Under the pieces are notes generated by a model. It did no database searches. It worked only from the letters and a program-made list of their open reading frames with translations, and was not told the DNA's origin. From NCBI GenBank assembly GCA_003640385.1, contig RCAB01000438.1, forward strand, positions 1 through 52,015: DNA of 52,015 nt, written 5' to 3'. The position numbers were made by a program, and so were the translations under genes. Positions 1-12,044 of the stretch are shown piece after piece. Numbering within the stretch: position 1 is the first letter of the stretch; every line of letters begins with the position of its first letter. The DNA is from Setaria digitata (Eukaryota; Nematoda; Chromadorea; Rhabditida; Setariidae).

Positions 1-72
1 GTTATCAGTGACAAATTCAAAAAAAAAAAAAAACAAAGTAATCACACATATTTATTTATATGTGGGGAAAAC

Positions 73-371
73 AAAAAAAAAAAAAAAAGTAAAAAAAAAA
101 AATAAAATAAAACACTTTTAATTATTCCGTTTCGTATTTCAGTTACGAAATACACTAATAACAATATTGTGTGCATCATTTCAATCAGTCGCATTACTGT
201 GGTAATTTTTATCGTTCCTTTTTCNAAAAAAAAAAAAAGTAAAAAAAAATAAAATAAAACACTTTTAATTATTCCGTTTCGTATTTCAGTTACGAAATAC
301 ACTAATAACAATATTGTGTGCATCATTTCAATCAGTCGCATTACTGTGGTAATTTTTATCGTTCCTTTTTC
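73..371. repeat. Duplicated contig end around a single N
   Basis: A segment of about 150 bases (73-224) is repeated nearly exactly at 226-371, with one N at 225 between the copies. Both copies start in an A-rich run. This is best read as two overlapping contig ends joined without merging, not as a biological tandem repeat. The 99-codon open frame on the minus strand here is a by-product of the duplication. Confidence 0.85.
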
Positions 372-431
372 CTTCCTTTTTTTTTTTTTTTTTTTTTTTC
401 TCTAAAAGTTACAAGAACTAGGGATTAATTA

Positions 432-826
432 ATTAATTATTTGATAATTTTTAATTACTTCAAAATATTTTGTTAAAATATGAACGAAATGAGATTCTCA
501 ATTAAATTTTTTTTTTTATTGTATGAAAATTTGAATTAATGAAATTAGCAATAGCAAAATGATATGAAATTTATTATTAAGAAATTTTCTAATATTTTCA
601 AGCTTATAGTTATTCTCTTATCAAATGTNATTAATTATTTGATAATTTTTAATTACTTCAAAATATTTTGTTAAAATATGAACGAAATGAGATTCTCAAT
701 TAAATTTTTTTTTTTATTGTATGAAAATTTGAATTAATGAAATTAGCAATAGCAAAATGATATGAAATTTATTATTAAGAAATTTTCTAATATTTTCAAG
801 CTTATAGTTATTCTCTTATCAAATGT
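432..826. repeat. Duplicated contig end around a single N
   Basis: The 197 bases at 432-628 recur at 630-826, with one N at 629 between them. No gene is visible. Same likely cause as the other N-flanked duplications in this window: a failed overlap merge. Confidence 0.88.
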
Positions 827-1009
827 ATACACTAGGTCAAAATAAATAACAGTATTATTTTATCTTTACTAATATTTCATTTCAATTTGTTAATTCATTG
901 AAATTTTAATTTAAATGAATCAGAAAGATAGATATCACATATCATTATGCTCATCATTAATTATGCTTTTAATGAAAATAAATAATTTACCTAAATTTAT
1001 TCATTTCAG

Positions 1010-1115
1010 GTACATACTCAGTTATGCTCCAGGTGGTGAACGTGGATTGCGTTTTTTGGCTTATCTATTGAAAGGATTTTGTGTTTCGAAATCGACAACT
1101 GTATTACCTGTTTGA
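1010..1115 (+). CDS. Terminal exon of a gene starting upstream of the window
   Basis: A TTCATTTCAG acceptor ends at 1009 and is followed by an open frame to TGA at 1113-1115. The first base completes a codon from the previous exon. The 34 full codons read YILSYAPGGERGLRF and onward to a STTVLPV C-terminus. G/C use at coding positions is clearly higher than in the flanks, which supports a real exon. No earlier exon was found between the window edge and 1009, and the N-marked assembly joins at 225 and 629 may have disturbed that part. I do not recognise the family. An in-frame ATG at 915 would give a 66-codon frame, but its first part is AT-rich intron-like sequence. Confidence 0.5.
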
Positions 1116-3367
1116 TATTATTTGTATATATTTTTTATGTAATAATATATAATTTTATGGGATATTTTAATGATATCACTCCCTCTCTCTTTCTTTTTCT
1201 CTCTCTCTCTCTCCTTCCTTTTTTTTTTTTTTCATGAACTATTGAATCGAATTAAATGCACTAGTCGATAAGTTTTGGAATAAAATTTGAAAAATATTAA
1301 GATAATAATTGAAAATATTTTTATGATAAAAGTTATGGCTGTATTCTAGATTTCATCTTTTCTTTTTCACTTCCTATTAAATTCATATCAAAATTTCTAG
1401 GCTATTTCTACTTTATTGTTAATTCTAATTCGGTAGATGAATTTGTAGAAAGTTCAAAAAAAAAAAAAAAAGAACAATTAATTCAGTGTTAAAGGTAAAT
1501 AAAGGTAAATCATTGGCTGTAGTCAGTTCTCTCTTTTTTTTTTTATGACATTTAACTGGTGAATACGATGGCATATTTCTTGTGGTTGAAATTCGAAACT
1601 TATATTTATTTAGAAATATTTAATCTTTTGAAAATTTTTATCTGATATTTTTTAAAAGCTTAAATGTGCCTATAAAATCATTATTATTATTGCTAAGAAT
1701 TGTTTAATATGTGCCGTAATTTCATAATTAATTTAGTTTCAGAATTCTTTCGTTATTTCTAGCTTGTAAAATTTTATTCTCTCTCTCTTTCTCTTTTTTT
1801 TTTTTTTTTTTTTAATTTTAAATTCATCTTGTTTGTTTTTGAGCGAAAATTGATGTTATCTATTTTATATTTTTTATTTCACTGATAAAACGATATATAT
1901 CTAATAAATATTTATTGTTAATAAATTACTTTTAATTACCATTATCCTTTTTATAGAAAAGTTATAAAATTTTCCCAATCAACGATTAATTTTTCGTTTT
2001 TTACTCCTTTTGCTAGAGAGAATTTTACACAGAAGCTAGAGAAAAACGATAATCTTTTAAATTTTTATTATTTCCTTATCTAACTTCATTCTCCTTTTTT
2101 AATTATCTAAGATCGTCCGTTCTCGTGATTTGATTTCTAATAATTTAATTAAAACAAGTCGGAAAGGTTACGTTCATGTAGCTACACAAACATATGCACT
2201 TAACGTATATCTATCTCTGTAAGGATAGAAACCTAAGACAATAATTTTTTTAGCTGGTAAGGTTTTTTTTCTTTTTTTTCAAAAAGAAAAACACATGCAA
2301 TTGCTTACAACGCTTACACACGCACGCACGAACACGTACATCTACTTGGTAATAGGATGGAAGTACGTACGTACACGTATAAAAACGCACATTGACATTT
2401 TAAAATTGGTGCATTTTATGCAAATAGAAATTATTAAAGAAAAAAAAAAAAAGAAAAGATAATTAACGAGAATATTCTAACTTTATTTTTTGCAAGACTT
2501 ACCACAATTTCAGTTCTCTACTTCTATACACTACAAATTAATTGGATATTTCTTTGTTAAGGATCAATTTTATAATTAATTTTTAAAATCTTATCCAACC
2601 TCTAATAAATATAATATAATTTTAAATCTTTTATCTGCAAAAAAAAAAAATATTTATTCCATTTACAGCTAAATATATTCTCTAAAAATTAGTAAGCTAT
2701 ATGAGAAATTTGTAAAAGTTTTTCGTTTAAATAGTAATTGACAAATTTAATAATCTTATAGGAATTAAGACGACTTTTGCAGTTTTGCAGCCAATTATAT
2801 ATTTTTACGAAATTTAATACCATTGGAATGCAAATTAACAATTTGAAGTAGTAAATCATTCTCTGAAATTTGGAAAAAAAAATTTAATTGTTCACAACCA
2901 AATATTTATCAATCATTTGAAAAGTTGAAAGGGATCTGTTCAACATTGAAACAAAAAACCATAATTTCATAATTTTATAATTGTTTCAATTCGTTTTTTT
3001 CTCTTTTTTTTTTCGAAATGATTTTTGGAAAAATTGGGAGATAAAATCTTTAATTTTGGATCATTTATTAAGAAAAAAAACAAAAAAAAAAACAAAGAAA
3101 ACGAAAAAAAACAAAAGTGGAAAATATATTTGGTAAAAAAATTTTAGATAAAAAATCTTAAAACTAGCAAATAAGTGGGAATTGGTGATAAGCTAGTTTG
3201 CTAGCATTTAAAATATTGCTTTGGTACATTAGTAAAATTCATTTTTGTTTAATATGAATTAAATACTTTTTGATTTGAAAGGCACAACTAAATAATAATT
3301 TATAATGTGTATATACATATATATATATAATAATTATATATATATATATTTTTTTTTTGGGGGAGGA

Positions 3368-3397
3368 CTTTTTTAAAAAATATTAAATCCCAATGAT
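3368..3397. repeat. Dispersed 30-base repeat, copy 1
   Basis: This 30-base segment, from CTTTTTTAAAAAATATTAAA to CCAATGAT, recurs at 3828-3857 with one mismatch. Both copies directly follow a G-rich run that follows a long poly-T tract. The shared context (poly-T, G run, then the core) suggests two copies of one small element end, not chance. Confidence 0.6.
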
Positions 3398-3485
3398 TTT
3401 ATTATATATAATAAATAAATAAATATATGTATATATATTTGTCAGTTTTGAGGTTTTTTTTTATCTGAAATTAAATTTTTCAATT

Positions 3486-3530
3486 AAAAATTGAAAAGCT
3501 TTCTTACGCAAGGTAAGCTTTTCAATTTTT
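3486..3530. repeat. Perfect 16-bp inverted repeat (hairpin)
   Basis: AAAAATTGAAAAGCTT at 3486-3501 is perfectly complemented by 3515-3530, leaving a 13-base loop. Within the loop CTT and AAG could pair again. It could be a structured transcript element, a small palindrome of a MITE-type element, or chance in AT-rich DNA. Confidence 0.7.
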
Positions 3531-3827
3531 TTCCCATATCTCTTTTTGTTTTTGTTTTTTTTATTTTTTCTTTTAAACGAGAAATTTTTACATTATTAAA
3601 ATTTGATTTCTTAATTTTGTTAACACATTATGATTAAGTAAGTTACGAATTTAGATGACTATTTTTTTGTTCCATAAAAATGTTTTGTATTTTACTTTTT
3701 CCTTTTCTTTTTTTTTTTTTTTTTAATCATTTAAAATTTTGTTAAAGGAATAATAATTATGTTAAATAGAAGAAGGCATTTGTTCTTGTCCTTTTTTTTT
3801 TTTTTTTTTTTTTTTGATGGGGGGGGG

Positions 3828-3857
3828 CTTTTTTAAAAAATATTAAATTCCAATGAT
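3828..3857. repeat. Dispersed 30-base repeat, copy 2
   Basis: Second copy of the element at 3368-3397, 460 bases away in the same orientation, with one mismatch. It is preceded by a run of about 30 T and a run of G. Confidence 0.6.
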
Positions 3858-4069
3858 CATTAGATTGAGCTAATTTTTCCTGTCTAATTTGATGGCTAAT
3901 TAATGACCAAATTGCATCGCAATTACTATCAACAAGAATGATAATGGATTGGATAAATTAAGAAAACGAGATAAGGGAAAAATTTTTTCAAAAATCGCAA
4001 GCATTTAAGGAATTTTTTGATTTGCAGATTTGAAAATGCATTTTTGATGCTGGTTTCGAAAGCAATTAG

Positions 4070-4600
4070 AAAATTTTATAATCTATTTAACTCAATTCTA
4101 AGTGGAAAACAAACGACTCTAAGCTTGAAGAAATATAGCTTAAAAAAAACAGTTAAGGAATTTAATAATCAAACAACTCAAGATTGACTCTGAAGCAGAG
4201 CAATTCAGTAACCAATCTACTAGCTCAAGATTGAACTGAAAGTAATTGAAATAATCCATTTTTAATATTAACATGATGATAGCCCTACTATCTCGACACA
4301 AAATTAAAAGCAAGTAAGAGTGAATCGTTTGCTAACAACTAATTCAAAATTGACTTGAAAGCAGATACGACAATTTAATAATCTAAAAATCTGTTTTGGG
4401 TTGAGCTGAAATTAGATATAATAATCTAATGATTCCATTTGCTTAACATTGAGTTGAAACTGAGTGAATTATTTCAGTAATCTAATAAGGTCGAGAGTAA
4501 TTTGAATAATTTTGCAATCAAATAGCTCAGAATTGTTTGATCTTTGAATAAAACAGTCTAATAATCTAGTAGTTTATGATTGACGCAAATGTAAAAATTA
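4070..4600. repeat. Diverged tandem repeat, unit about 50 bp
   Basis: The theme AGTAATCTAATA followed after 10-20 bases by CAAGATTGAC(T)TGAAA recurs about eight times with heavy divergence. Examples are AATAATCAAACAACTCAAGATTGACT, cut here to its parts AATAATCAAACAACTC and AAGATTGACT near 4160-4190, TACTAGCTCAAGATTGAACT near 4218-4237, and later ATTGACTTGAAAGCAG near 4350. It looks like an old minisatellite. The unit length is approximate because indels are common. Confidence 0.55.
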
Positions 4601-5192
4601 ATAACAATTGATTAATTATTGCTATTAGTTTTAATCTAATAAACTTTTTCATCTGATATTGTCATTCATCTAATCTATCCGTACTGAAATTTTGTCTCAT
4701 TCATTAATATTAAAATTTAATTTGTCAAATGAAATTTATTTTCAAAAAAAAAAAATCTCGGCAAAAAGGAAAAATTTTGAAATTATCACTTTCGTTAAAA
4801 AATTTGTTACATTTGTTTGAAGCCTGTTAACTTTCTCAAAATAATATAAATTAATATTTTATTCTTTTATTAAATCCCGATAATTTTTATTTAAAAAAAA
4901 ATGAAAATTTTTTCCCAAAATTTAATTTAATTTTTTTTTGTTTTTGCATTAATACTTTGTAATGTAATGAATCTGAGAAATATATATATATCATTTTATT
5001 TTGATTGAATTAACCAAAGAGATTCTATGCATGATGGGGATGGAAAATTGATAATGACCAGAACCTATGCACTCATTGAAATAATTAATTAGTTAATTAT
5101 TGTGTACTAATCGCAGAACATCCATCCCCTGTATTATATATCTGTTTATGGTAAAATAAATGCTCTTGCTTTTTCAAAATCTCAAATTTTAA

Positions 5193-8100
5193 TCAATCAA
5201 CTTCATCTGAATCAATTATAGCACCTTTCCAAACCGGAAATGTATCAATTGCACCGGTTTTCGGATCCATATATGAATAAATTTTATGATATTTCACCAA
5301 TGCTGCTAATGTTGCAAATGAGGATGGTCTCGGATCACCGTACAATACTCTCCATGATTCTCTACCGGTTTTTTCATCTTTTGTACATGCTATCGGAAAA
5401 TGATAAATCTAAAATTCGCGGAAAAATATTTTATTTTTAACAAAAAAAAAAAAAAAAAAAAAGAATACAATAAATAACAAAATAAATTGGAAAAAAAAAC
5501 TGAAATTTAGAAAAATAAAAAAAAAAAAATTAAAAAGACAATTCTGCAAAAAGAAGAAAAAAAAAGTATAATTGCGAAAAGAAAGATTTCTTAAATAATA
5601 AAAAATCATTTAACTAAAGTCCATTAAGTGATGCTGAACTTTAATTCAAAAAAAAAAAAAAAAAAGGAGAAAACAAATGGAAAAAAAGCAATAAAAATTA
5701 CTATAAATCGTAAAATTATTTTAGCAATATAATCTTAATACTACTAAATACATATCATCGTACACTTTAATTTACAAATACCTAAAGTAATTTTAATTTC
5801 AGTATATAAAACATGCGCTAAATGAAATTAATTATACAATTGTATCATAATTTAGCTCTTAATATGATTGTGTAATTTTAATTAAAATCTTAAGAAAAAA
5901 AAAAAGGTTTTTTTTTTTTTTGGATTGGAAATACCTTTCCAGCAGCGCTCATATAGGCCAAGCAAAGTGGTAAATGAATTGGGATAATATTTTCATTTGA
6001 TGATGGTATTTGATAATAAAGTCGGAAATCATTTTGACGAAGCAATTTTGCTACCGTACTCATCGTTTGTGCACCTCAATTTATCCATTTTTAATTAAAA
6101 TTTTAATCTAAAAAATTTCCTCAATGAAATGTTTGCAAGTTGAGAAAATTTATTAATTAAAAAAAAAATAGATGAGAAAAATTCGCTGAAAAAATGATAG
6201 CTAAAAATGAAAAAAAAAAAAAAAAAAGGCATTCATATTAAATCATTTAATTATTCGTCGTGAATTGAATTAGCAACAGCAATAAGTAAGTACGTGTTTG
6301 AAGATGATATTAGTTGGAACTTTTTCTTTTTTTTTTTTTTTTTTTTTTAGAGTTAAACGATTGTGATAGTGCTAATCATTCAATAATTATCATTTAATAT
6401 TTGGGTGTTATAAAGAGGAGAAAAAATTTTATTGTTTATTTAATCATTTATTTATTTAATTAGGTTAGCATTAGATAAGCAGCAGTAGCATTTAGGTAGT
6501 TGACAAATGATTTTTTTTAGAGGAAAAAAAAAACCAAAAAATAATATGTGAAAAATTATCAGTTTCTAATTGAATAAATCTTATTTCTTCTTCTTTTCTT
6601 TTTTTTTTTTTTTCTTTTATTTTATTAGGGCAAAATAAAGAGTGAAGTTATTTTCAAAAATTTTACCTTTTTTTTTTTCTAATTTTTTGCAGTAAATGAG
6701 CGGTAGCTATTTAAATTCCAATCTTTTCTTTTTAAAGTATTTTAATTTAAAAAATTAAAAAATAAATAAAATAATGTTTACAGTGATGAAGTGAATTGGA
6801 AGAATTGATAAGAATGTTGAAAGTGAATAGATAGAATAATTTACTTTTCAACAAACTTTTCATTTTTGTTTTTTTTTTTTTTTTCTTTTTTTTTTCAATT
6901 TGTCATCAAAAACTTTTGCAAAGGAAGAAAGAAAAAAAGAAAAAAAGGTGAAGCTTGCTAATTGAAAAGCTATTTGTATGTTTTTATATATCATTTTTGT
7001 CATTTCTTCTTGCAATGTTTTAATGCATTATACTTTGATTGTTATAATTTAGAATAAAAGAAAAGAGAAAAATTCTTATTGGTTTAAGCTTCACTTAATT
7101 TTTATGCTTCTGCAAAAATTCTTTTCTATTTTCGTTTAAATTTTTTACACTTTTTGCAAAAATTTACTTTTTCTTTATTGAAAGTTTCTAAAAAAGAAAA
7201 AAGAAAAAAAAAATTGTTTCATAGTTGAAAATTTTTATTAAATTATTAGCAAAATTTTTACATTTGTTTGCAGTGTAATTTTAATGTGCCCATTATGTGA
7301 GGCATTCCATTAAGCATTTCCAGTTGTTATAGATTTTAAGAAAAAACTGAAAAATTTCAAAAAAAAAAAAAAAAAAAAAAAGAAAGAATAAAAATTAAAG
7401 TTAAAAGTACGATGAAATGTTGAAAAATTGTTCATTTACTGAGAAATGTAAAAACATTTTATTGCTATACTAATTATTTCCGATATTATATTATCAGCAA
7501 TTTTATTAAGCAGCTAATTAATTCTGCTAAATCTATGCACTGATTGATAAAAATATAAACAAAAAAAAAAAAATTTTAAAATAATTTAAGCAATTTTTGA
7601 AATTGTTGTTAATCATTTAAAAATTTGGCAAATTTTATAAATATTTAATACATAGTAAAGAAAAGAAAAAAAAAAAAAAAGAACGATGAAAAGTAAAGCA
7701 ATTTAGAATTTTTGATCAATTTTCATCCATTTCTACTTTCTTATCAAAATTCTCATTATTTTCTTATCAAAATACTATTTGAAAAGCCTAGTCAATGCTA
7801 AATTCATTCCTGTTTTCTTATCAAAATTTCTGCTACGCTTATCAGTTTAAACAACTTTTTCAGCGTATTTAATAGCAATTAGACTTGTAATGTCATAATA
7901 TTTGACTGCTATTAAAATTATAAAAATTGCAAAAATGGCACTATTTTGATTAATATGCTAATTTTATTTCCAATTTTATTTTATGCAACTTTTGTTTTTT
8001 GTTAAAATTTTTCAATTTCAAAAAATTTTTACCACCATAATTGATTGAAATGGAAAAAAAGCATTTTGCCAAAGTGGACTCACCAACGAATAAGTAATTA

Positions 8101-10348
8101 TCATCATCATCATCATCATCATTTTTCACATCTTTTTTTATTTCATCAATCATTTCCTGTTTGTAAATTAACCGTTATCGTTAAGGGGAAATGGTGATAA
8201 GATAAGAATTTTTCAAAATTATCATACAAGTTATGAAAAGAGCACCTAATAAAATTGAGTGAAATTCAAATTTCAGATCGTCACAATTTGATAAATTAGT
8301 AGATCTAATCTTTGCTTAAATTATTAATGATTATCTTAGGTACATGCAAACACATGTAGCAACAACAAAAATGTGATAATGATAATAATAAATTTGTGAT
8401 AATATGCAAATGATAGTTTCTACTTAATTCAGTTTATTATTTAAAATTTCAGTTTACAAAAAAAAAAAAAAAGAAAAATAACTGATTTTCAGCGCACCTT
8501 ATCAGCAAAATCGTAATATTTCGTATTATTTTTATAACAACGTTTTGTCTTAGAACGATGTAGATCGGTGGATTTTCCATGTCTTAAAAAATAAATTAAT
8601 TACCATCCCAATTTTCTTTTCAAATTTTCGAAAATTTAATTATTCGCTCTCTTTTACTTTAATCTCTTACATTTTTACTAAAGTTCATTTCGCTGAAAAA
8701 TTATTTTATTTTGTCATTTATTTTGCATCATTTTTATTTTATGGTTTTTCTCTCTCATATAAATCGATCTTTTTCCTTTTTCCTTTTCTTTTTCTTTTTT
8801 TTTTTTCTTGAAATTCAATTTAGTTATTTAATTTAATCCATTTTGTTTCAACACTCAATTCAGTTTTTCATTTCCTATTACCATTATTGCCAAGACGAAA
8901 AAAAAAAAAAACCAGTATTATTGATTATTTGAAGTTAATTTATTAAAATTTTCGTTAATTTTTATTTTTCTTTACTTGTGATTGCTGCTTGTTTCACGAT
9001 ATCGTTCGCAATCACGACATTTATTGCTTCCTCTATCAAATTGTTTCTATAATTAATTATTTCACTTGTATTTTTTCTTCTTTTATTAAAATTTTAATTC
9101 TTTCCATACACTTACATCAGCAAAAATAAATAAAAAAAAAAAAAAAAAGAAAAAATAGTAAAGGTAGATTTCCGGCAAATTAAAGGTTTTTAAAGATTTT
9201 TTTAAAAAATAAAACAAAACTTTTATTTTTTTTTTATTGCATTAAGAATTTTCCTCTTAATGAACATAATTTCTTGACTTCTTTTTTCTTTTTCTAATCT
9301 TTAAAAATCTTGTAAATAAAAACACCTTTTTTTTTTCGTAGAGAAAATAAAAATGAATGAAATTTCTTACATGATATCCTTCCGAATATCGACCAAAGTG
9401 TGGACGATTTGGCCATTCAATTTCATAACTATCACTTAGCTGTTTGGAAAAAAAAAAAATGATGATGAAAGAAAATAAGTTTTAATTTGAAATTAAAAAA
9501 ATTGCAAATTAGTTTTTTTTTTTTTCTCTCCCCTTCTTTTCATCAATAGATATTAAATAAAAATTATTTTATTTATAATATTATGCGCAGAAATTACTGA
9601 ATAAATGATAGAAAAATTATCAAACTGAAGAGAAAAAAATGATTACAAATGGAGGAAAAACGAAAGAATTGTAAAAATGTCAAAAGATTATTTAAGTAGA
9701 AAATAAATTTGATGAACGTAGAGACAATAATTAATTGGCACAATTTCCTTTTGTAATCTTTGATTTCCGATTCTTTTTTTTTTTTTTTTTAAATTTAAAA
9801 GTTGAAAATAAAGAGAAAACTTATGCCAATACCAATCGTCCATCTTTTGTTTCACGCACTAAATAGTCGGGCGGTGTTTGAGCACCTTCAAATTGAGCTA
9901 TTGGTTCATAGCCACTGGAAATTGATGAATTAATGAAGCAAAACAGTGATTTTATAAATTTTGAAAAAGATTTGTTACCAATGATACGGTATGATTTTCC
10001 TATCAAAGCAATGATAAGAGAAAAATAACCACACTATCAGTGATATGATAAGCAACTGATGAGATTAATAAATTAAATTACATTATTAGTGTAATAATGA
10101 AACACACAAATATCAAATAATCGAAAATTTTACAAATGATAGATTCCACCTGAGCTGTACTTGCAATGCAATGATGATAAGGGTGATAATTATAATCATA
10201 CTTTTTTCGCACTGAATCCATCTCAAATCGTTCTCTTTTCTTACCGTACATTATTCGGAATAATTTTAGTAATTTTACGATGAATGCTGCCGGATTGTGC
10301 TATCGGCGAAAGTGAACCGTTTTCGAGGAATGAAATTTGCGAATGCAT
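5193..10348 (-). CDS. SH2-like domain protein with acidic linker (244 aa)
   Basis: Seven exons: 10348-10245, 9914-9833, 9439-9371, 8548-8498, 8156-8084, 6074-5935 and 5408-5193 (TGA 5195-5193). Phases agree at every junction. The N-terminal third (MHSQISFLENGSLSPIAQ) holds GYEPIAQFEG at 36-45 and a TPPDYL stretch. Seven aspartates (115-121) precede the domain. Residues about 122-233 fit an SH2 fold: NYLFVG, then TVAKLLRQNDFRLYY, a beta strand with LCLAYMSAAGKIYHFPI, and SSFATLAALVKYHKIYSY as the late helix. The usual FLVR arginine is not at its place: the strand reads DFRLYYQ, with Arg two places early and Tyr where Arg is expected. The start of exon 4 is uncertain: the frame stays open to about 8580, but the AG at 8584-8583 there gives the wrong phase, so the AG before 8548 was used. 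A TGA lies directly before the ATG in frame. Known SH2 proteins bind phosphotyrosine; whether this one can is doubtful. Confidence 0.78.
8099..8121 (-). repeat. In-frame GAT triplet repeat (seven Asp)
   Basis: A run of ATC triplets on the plus strand reads as seven GAT codons in exon 5 of the SH2-like gene, directly before the SH2-like domain. As a coding microsatellite it could vary in length between strains. Confidence 0.85.
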
Positions 10349-11132
10349 TCAAAAAATGACATGAACATTCTTTAAATAATTACAGAATGGAAAAAAAAAA
10401 TTCAACCATCATTTTAAATATCTTTTACGACATATTTACTTATAGAATTCATTAATTTAATCTTAAATGGAATAATAGGAAGAAAAAAAAAAAAAAAAAA
10501 AAAAAAAAAAACGAACAACATTTTACACTGACGTCATTCGCACCTTGAAAAAAAAAAAAAAAAAAAAATTAATTTTAGCATATTATAATTACTGCCATAA
10601 TTTTTAAATAAAAGCAATAATTAGCATTTAATCATTTCTTATCAAAATAAAAGAAACTGATAGGTTTGATTTTAAATTCTCTCTGAAAGTGCAATAATTA
10701 TTTTTTAGTGCAAAAATTTCCATCCGATTATGTTTTTAGCATCTCATTTCAGATTTACTTTTTAACCATTAGAAAATAAAGACAACAAAAATCTGGAAAG
10801 ATTTGAAACATTTTATTCTTTTTTGATGAGCAAGAATGGAAATCTCCAGCAAAAGAGAAAAATTACAACCTTTAAACTATCATAAAAAATTTCAGTTAAA
10901 TTATCATTTTGATTATCACAATAAGCATTGCTAATCCCAAATCACTTTAAAATTAATTTCATTCAAATTCATTAAACTCATTTCCAATTCATTTTACTGA
11001 ATTTCAATTAAATTTCGAAAAAAAAAACCCTTTCAAATAAGTGGTAGGGTGTAAATTATGGTAGAATAAATTTTTGAATTTTAATTGCAAAAAGTTTAGT
11101 AATTTTGCATTTTTCTTTCTCTCATATTTAGA
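10349..11132. other. Divergent intergenic region
   Basis: About 780 bases between the start of the minus-strand SH2-like gene and the start of the plus-strand small gene. It holds an A run of about 29 bases at 10483-10511 and another near 10549-10568. It must contain the start regions of both genes, but no specific promoter motif could be assigned. Confidence 0.55.
11130..11131 (+). promoter_or_regulatory. Candidate trans-splice acceptor for the 73-aa gene
   Basis: A pyrimidine-rich stretch TTTTTCTTTCTCTCATATTT ends in AG, and the ATG follows after one base. There is no in-frame upstream exon. A spliced-leader acceptor just before the ATG is typical in nematodes; whether this site is used is inference. 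Confidence 0.5.
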
Positions 11133-11999
11133 ATGTCACAAAAGAAAGGAATTTTATCACAAAATACCAGTTATCAAGCTCGTGTTAAAATAATTGCCGA
11201 AGAAAAAGAACAAAATCCATCATTACCTGTTTGTCCACCGCCACCACCTGCTTCGGTACTTGCAGTTTTTTTTTTTTTTTTTTAAATCCTATCATCAATC
11301 ATCGGTACCCAAAAATTTACAAATGGGATTTTTGTGATTTGTGATGAAAAAAATTCATTAGTTCATTTCCTATTTCATTTTTTTAATTATCACAAATAAT
11401 TTCCCACCTGATCATCACTCACAGATTGCTTCACAAATAATACATTCAATTAGAAATTCCTTTATTTTTCACCCTATTTATGGGAGAAATTTTCTGGCAT
11501 TTCTGATACTTTCTTAAGAAGAAATTTCATTTGAAACTTGAAAAAAGTTGTGGTAGAAAACGTTAGTACTGCCGGCAGGAATTTCGGTATTTCTAATATT
11601 TCCCTAATAGAAATATATATTCGTTAATGATGATGATGTTTTGATAAAATCGTGGCAATGATTAGAAGAAATGCTAATAATCTTATTTCTGATGAAATAT
11701 TAATGAGCATCAATCATTTCTGTTAACAATTATTGCTGTTAATTAGAAAAAAATCATGAAAATGTTGTTAATTTATCTTCTATTTCCTTCACTTCTCATT
11801 TGTACGACAGAAATAGCTATTTAGAAAAAATTTTTTGAACTTCATAATTAACAACCAAATTGCTTAGACTATAAAAGCGCTCATTAGGTTAGTTTTAATT
11901 TTCAAGTAATTCAACCAAATAATTTTCAAATGACAATAGGATGAGTAAGCTAAATAAAATAACCTAAATTTATCTCATTTTTTTCAGGATACTTTTTTT

Positions 12000-12044
<45 letters not shown>

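Larger units (their letters stand above)
1116..5192. other. Non-coding stretch with low-complexity DNA and old repeats
   Basis: About 4 kb without a supportable gene. It holds CT-rich runs near 1180-1220, many poly-T and poly-A tracts, a TA-rich microsatellite near 3310-3350, a patch with unusual CG and ACGT content at 2290-2395, a perfect hairpin at 3486-3530, a 30-base dispersed repeat and a diverged tandem repeat at about 4070-4600. It is convergent intergenic space between the exon ending at 1115 and the minus-strand SH2-like gene. Confidence 0.6.

Noticed and set aside
5240..5440. Plus-strand frame of 66 codons
   Set aside because: It is the antisense shadow of the last exon of the SH2-like gene.
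8085..8153. ATG with poly-Asp as a possible separate small gene
   Set aside because: The segment is an internal exon: an acceptor precedes GAA ATG and the GTGAGT donor matches the next exon in phase.
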